Assembly: GCA_934591725.1 (NCBI GenBank)
Contig: CAKTPR010000101.1
Location: forward strand, 1 to 7,501
DNA: 7,501 bases
Source: an uncultured Oscillospiraceae bacterium
Lineage (GTDB): Bacteria; Bacillota; Clostridia; Oscillospirales; Oscillospiraceae
Reading direction: 5' to 3'
In this document: in pieces, positions 4,948 through 7,501 of the stretch
Layout of the letters: each line of letters begins with the position of its first letter
Position numbering within the stretch: the first letter of the stretch is position 1
The notes under the pieces: model-generated
Seen by the model: the letters and a program-made list of their open reading frames with translations, nothing else
Databases searched by the model: none
What the model was told of the DNA's origin: nothing
Program-made: the position numbers and the translations under genes

Positions 4948-7269
4948 TGTCTTTTCCTCCTCAGTTTTTGTGTTCTCAGTTACCGCACTTTCAACTTCAC
5001 GGTGCTTTATTTTTCTGTCCCGCTTGGGGTTATAGATATCCAGCAGGTTGAGCCGCAGCGCGTTCGACACGACGCAGAAGCTCGACAGGCTCATTGCCGC
5101 CGCGGCAAACATCGGATCGAGGTTCAGGCCGATACCGCTGAGTACGCCCGCCGCGATGGGGATACCGATGGTATTATAGAAGAACGCCCAGAACAGATTC
5201 TCATGGATGTTGCGCAGCGTGGCGCGGCTGAGGCGTATCGCCGCGGCTACATCAAGCAGGCTGCCGCGCGCAAGCACGATGTCCGCTGCGTCAACTGCGA
5301 TGTCGGCGCCAGCGCCGATCGCTATGCCGACATCCGCCCTTGTGAGCGCGGGCGCGTCATTTATCCCGTCGCCGACCATGGCGGTGCTGCCCTTTAAGCA
5401 CAGCTCGCGCACGACGGCTTCCTTGCCGTCCGGCAGGACGCCCGCGATGACGCGGTCGACGCCGACCTGACGGCCTATCGCCTCGGCGGTGCGCTGGTTA
5501 TCGCCGGTAAGCATGACAACGTTTATGCCCATGTTCTTGAGCTCCGCGACCGCCTGCGGGCTGTCGGGCTTTATCACGTCCGCCACGGCAATTATGCCGA
5601 GCAGACTGTCATTGCGGCAGAAGAACAGCGGCGTCTTACCTTCGGCGGCAAGCTCCCCGGCTCTCGCTTCGAGCGCGGCGGGGATATCGATGCGCTCCTT
5701 CACGGCCTTGAGGCTGCCGCCGAGCGCCTCTGCACCGTCTATCTCGGCGCGCACGCCGCTTCCCGGCAGGGCCGTGAAGCCGTCTATTGCGCCGGGCTCT
5801 ATGCCGCGGCTCTGCGCTCCGCTGAGCACCGCCTTCGCAAGCGGATGCTCGCTCCGGCTCTCAAGCGTCGCAGCAAAGCGCAGGAGCTCATCCTCCCCTA
5901 CTCCGCCGGCCGGTATCACGTCCGTCATTTCCGGGGTTCCGGCGGTGATAGTGCCGGTCTTGTCGAGCACGACGGTCTCGACCTTGCCGGCAGCTTCCAT
6001 CGAGACGGCGGTCTTAAAGAGTATCCCGTGCTTTGCACCCATGCCGTTGCCGACCATTATCGCGACAGGCGTCGCAAGGCCGAGGGCGCAGGGGCAGCTG
6101 ATAACGAGCACGGATATGCCGCGCGCGAGCGCAAAGCCCACGCTCCTGCCGAGCAGCAGCCACACAACGAAAGTGACGAGCGCAATGGATATGACCGTCG
6201 GGACGAACACGCCGGAGACCTTATCGGCGATCTTCGCTATCGGCGCCTTGGTCGCGGAGGCTTCGCTGACCATCTTGATGATCTGGCTGAGAGTCGTGTC
6301 CTCGCCGACGCGCAGCGCGCGGCAGCGGATATAGCCGGTCTGGTTCACGGTCGCGGCGGAGACCTGATCACCCTCGGCCTTGTCGACGGGGATGCTCTCG
6401 CCGGTCAGCGCCGATTCATCGACCGTGCTGCCGCCCTGGATAACAACGCCGTCAACGGGGACGCTCTCACCCGGACGCACGGCAAAGATATCGTCCTTCT
6501 TGAGCAGCTCTATCGGGATCTCGCGCTCGGTGTCGCCCTCGACGATCGTGGCGGTCTTGGGAGAGAGCTTCATGAGCCCGCGCAGGGCGTCGGTCGTCTT
6601 GCCCTTGGCGCGCGCTTCAAGCATCTTGCCGACGGTGATGAGCGTCAGGATCATGGCGGCGGACTCAAAATAGAAGTCCATCATATAGCGCATGACGGCT
6701 TCCTCGTCCCCGCGTACCTGAGCGCCGGTCATGGCAAAGAGCGCATAGGTACTGTAAATAAACGCGGCGCTGGAGCCGAGCGCGACGAGCGTATCCATAT
6801 TCGGTGCGCGGTGCATGAGTCCCTTGAAGCCGCTGATGAAGAACTTCTGGTTGATGACCATGACGATCACCGTCAGCAGCAGCTGCGTCAGCCCCATCGC
6901 GACATGGTTGCCGTCATAGAACTTCGGCAGCGGCCAGCCCCACATCATGTGCCCCATTGAGAAATACATCAGCACAATCAGGAAGCCGAGCGACGCGAAC
7001 AGCCTGCGCTTCAGCACCGGCGTGTCATGGTCTGCAAGCGCGTCCTCCTCGGCGGCGCTGCTCTTCTGTGCGCCCTTGACAGATGCGCCGTAGCCCGCGT
7101 CCTGCACGGCCTTGATGATCGCGTCGGGCGCGGCAGAACCGTCGACCATCATTGAGTTTGTCAGCAGGCTCACCGAGCAGCTGTCCACGCCCGGCAGTCC
7201 CGACACCGCCTTTTCGACCCTGGCAGAGCAGGCGGCGCAGCTCATGCCTGTCACTTCATACTGTGTCAT
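4741..7269 (-). CDS. copA: Cu(I)-exporting P1B-type ATPase with an N-terminal metal-binding domain and a C-terminal CopZ-like domain
   Basis: This 842-residue membrane pump uses ATP to export Cu(I) from the cytoplasm. An N-terminal HMA domain (about 1-65) has GMSCAAC with Cys11 and Cys14. Eight membrane helices are expected, starting near residue 88. The actuator carries TGES (289-292), and the sixth helix carries the metal-binding CPC (392-394). The P-domain has DKTGT with phospho-acceptor Asp436, the N-domain has SEHPL (His475), and the hinge is GDGIND (633-638). Helices 7 and 8 carry Tyr698-Asn699 and MSLSS (726-730), the Cu(I) signature of the P1B-1 subgroup. After the last helix a charged linker (about 746-774) leads to a second HMA domain (775-842) with GMMCPHC (Cys786, Cys789), equal to a whole CopZ. 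Most bacterial CopA proteins end shortly after helix 8. The start at 7269 has AGGAG 10 bases upstream. The gene follows csoR by 28 bases and is probably derepressed by copper through it. All catalytic motifs are intact. Confidence 0.96.
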   Translation of the reverse strand: MTQYEVTGMSCAACSARVEKAVSGLPGVDSCSVSLLTNSMMVDGSAAPDAIIKAVQDAGYGASVKGAQKSSAAEEDALADHDTPVLKRRLFASLGFLIVLMYFSMGHMMWGWPLPKFYDGNHVAMGLTQLLLTVIVMVINQKFFISGFKGLMHRAPNMDTLVALGSSAAFIYSTYALFAMTGAQVRGDEEAVMRYMMDFYFESAAMILTLITVGKMLEARAKGKTTDALRGLMKLSPKTATIVEGDTEREIPIELLKKDDIFAVRPGESVPVDGVVIQGGSTVDESALTGESIPVDKAEGDQVSAATVNQTGYIRCRALRVGEDTTLSQIIKMVSEASATKAPIAKIADKVSGVFVPTVISIALVTFVVWLLLGRSVGFALARGISVLVISCPCALGLATPVAIMVGNGMGAKHGILFKTAVSMEAAGKVETVVLDKTGTITAGTPEMTDVIPAGGVGEDELLRFAATLESRSEHPLAKAVLSGAQSRGIEPGAIDGFTALPGSGVRAEIDGAEALGGSLKAVKERIDIPAALEARAGELAAEGKTPLFFCRNDSLLGIIAVADVIKPDSPQAVAELKNMGINVVMLTGDNQRTAEAIGRQVGVDRVIAGVLPDGKEAVVRELCLKGSTAMVGDGINDAPALTRADVGIAIGAGADIAVDAADIVLARGSLLDVAAAIRLSRATLRNIHENLFWAFFYNTIGIPIAAGVLSGIGLNLDPMFAAAAMSLSSFCVVSNALRLNLLDIYNPKRDRKIKHREVESAVTENTKTEEEKTMTKTMKIEGMMCPHCEATVKKALEAIDGVESAEVSHTAGTAVVAGAALDDVKLKAAVEDKGYTVHGIE
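4956..4961 (-). promoter_or_regulatory. Internal Shine-Dalgarno sequence within copA, ahead of the CopZ-like domain
   Basis: The minus strand reads AGGAGG within GAGGAGGA, followed by 8 bases and an in-frame ATG at 4947. It is as strong as or stronger than the other ribosome binding sites seen in this window, although it lies inside a coding region. Confidence 0.65.
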
Positions 7270-7279
7270 TTGCTTGTGT

Positions 7280-7285
7280 CTCCTT
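7280..7285 (-). promoter_or_regulatory. Ribosome binding site of copA
   Basis: The minus strand reads AAGGAG in the csoR-copA gap, about 10 bases before the ATG at 7269. It supports that start, which places the GMSCAAC metal-binding motif at residues 8-14 as expected. Confidence 0.75.
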
Positions 7286-7297
7286 CTTTTGCGCAGC

Positions 7298-7501
7298 TCA
7301 TTTCATGAGCTTCTGGAGCGTACACACCAGCTCGTCTATGACCTCGTCCTTGCCGTCGCGTATGTCATTGACGACGCAGGAGCGGATATGGCTGGCAAGC
7401 AGCTCCTTATTGAATGCGTTCACCGCAGCGTTCACCGCAGCGGACTGGACAAGGATATCCGGGCAGTAGGCTCCGTTTTCGACCATGCCCTTGATGCCCC
7501 T
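7298..7501 (-). CDS. csoR: CsoR-family Cu(I)-sensing transcriptional repressor, N-terminal part outside window
   Basis: Sixty-seven C-terminal residues are visible, ending in TGA at 7298-7300. The frame continues to the window edge: RGIK-G precedes the Met at 7486, which is therefore internal and not the start. CsoR proteins are all-helical tetramers that bind operator DNA and release it on binding Cu(I). Counted from Met7486, the metal ligands are Cys8 (in YCPDIL), His33 and Cys37 (in SHIRSC). Their spacing of 25 and then 4 residues equals the Cys36-His61-Cys65 set of Mycobacterium tuberculosis CsoR, so this is a copper sensor rather than a formaldehyde (FrmR) or sulfur (CstR) relative. About 20 or more N-terminal residues are missing. 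It lies directly upstream of copA, the classic arrangement, and presumably represses its own operon; the operator would be upstream of the window. Confidence 0.9.
   Translation of the reverse strand, partial: RGIKGMVENGAYCPDILVQSAAVNAAVNAFNKELLASHIRSCVVNDIRDGKDEVIDELVCTLQKLMK
7416..7442 (-). repeat. Short 12-bp direct repeat inside csoR
   Basis: Two adjacent identical 12-bp units (7416-7427 and 7428-7439) plus three further matching bases encode the AAVNAAVNA helix segment. The Cys-to-His ligand spacing is the normal 25 residues, so this is not an insertion relative to the family. It probably reflects a repetitive alanine-rich helix. Confidence 0.6.

Noticed and set aside
5845..6960. A 371-residue plus-strand reading frame opposite copA
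   Set aside because: It is an antisense shadow in a GC-rich gene whose own frame holds every P-type ATPase motif.
7298..7486. A complete 62-residue protein starting at 7486
   Set aside because: The frame stays open upstream to the window edge with CsoR-like residues (RGIKG), so the Met is internal and the gene is a truncated csoR.

Overview
The window reads as a chromosomal segment of a fairly GC-rich, Gram-positive anaerobe of the class Clostridia, probably a gut Oscillospirales/Ruminococcaceae-type organism. This is inferred from AGGAGG-type ribosome binding sites, a Gram-positive-style lipoprotein, a large secreted protein with InlB-type and Big_4-type modules, and a CsoR-regulated copper pump. 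No marker gene is present, so the taxonomy is tentative. All recognised genes lie on the minus strand, so genetic order runs from high to low coordinates.

Positions 7501-4741 hold a copper homeostasis operon. It starts with the 3' part of a CsoR-family Cu(I)-sensing repressor, cut by the window edge. After a 28-base gap comes an 842-residue Cu(I) P1B-type ATPase (CopA). Its C-terminus carries a second heavy-metal-associated domain that looks exactly like a complete CopZ chaperone. Inside the ATPase frame, just before this domain, is a textbook AGGAGG Shine-Dalgarno with an ATG 8 bases downstream. The same message could therefore give both a CopA-CopZ fusion and a free 68-residue CopZ. A 12-bp perfect hairpin at 4692-4724 closes the operon.

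Positions 4680-2863 hold a single-gene unit: an extended -10 promoter, an M3-family zinc metallopeptidase made as a lipoprotein (566 aa), and a strong intrinsic terminator at 2863-2893.

Positions 2845-1 hold the start of a large secreted or surface protein with its own sigma-A-like promoter. The first 919 residues are visible: signal peptide, a small cysteine-rich motif, an Asp/Ala/Thr-rich linker built partly from a 27-bp tandem repeat, an InlB/Flg_new-type repeat, then three copies of an approximately 200-residue two-domain unit (Ig-like module plus Big_4-like module). The protein continues beyond the window, so its anchor and total length are unknown.

The three units appear to be independently transcribed. 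There is no gene-free stretch longer than about 160 bases, and I see no RNA genes, mobile elements or CRISPR arrays. Long plus-strand reading frames opposite these genes are shadows.
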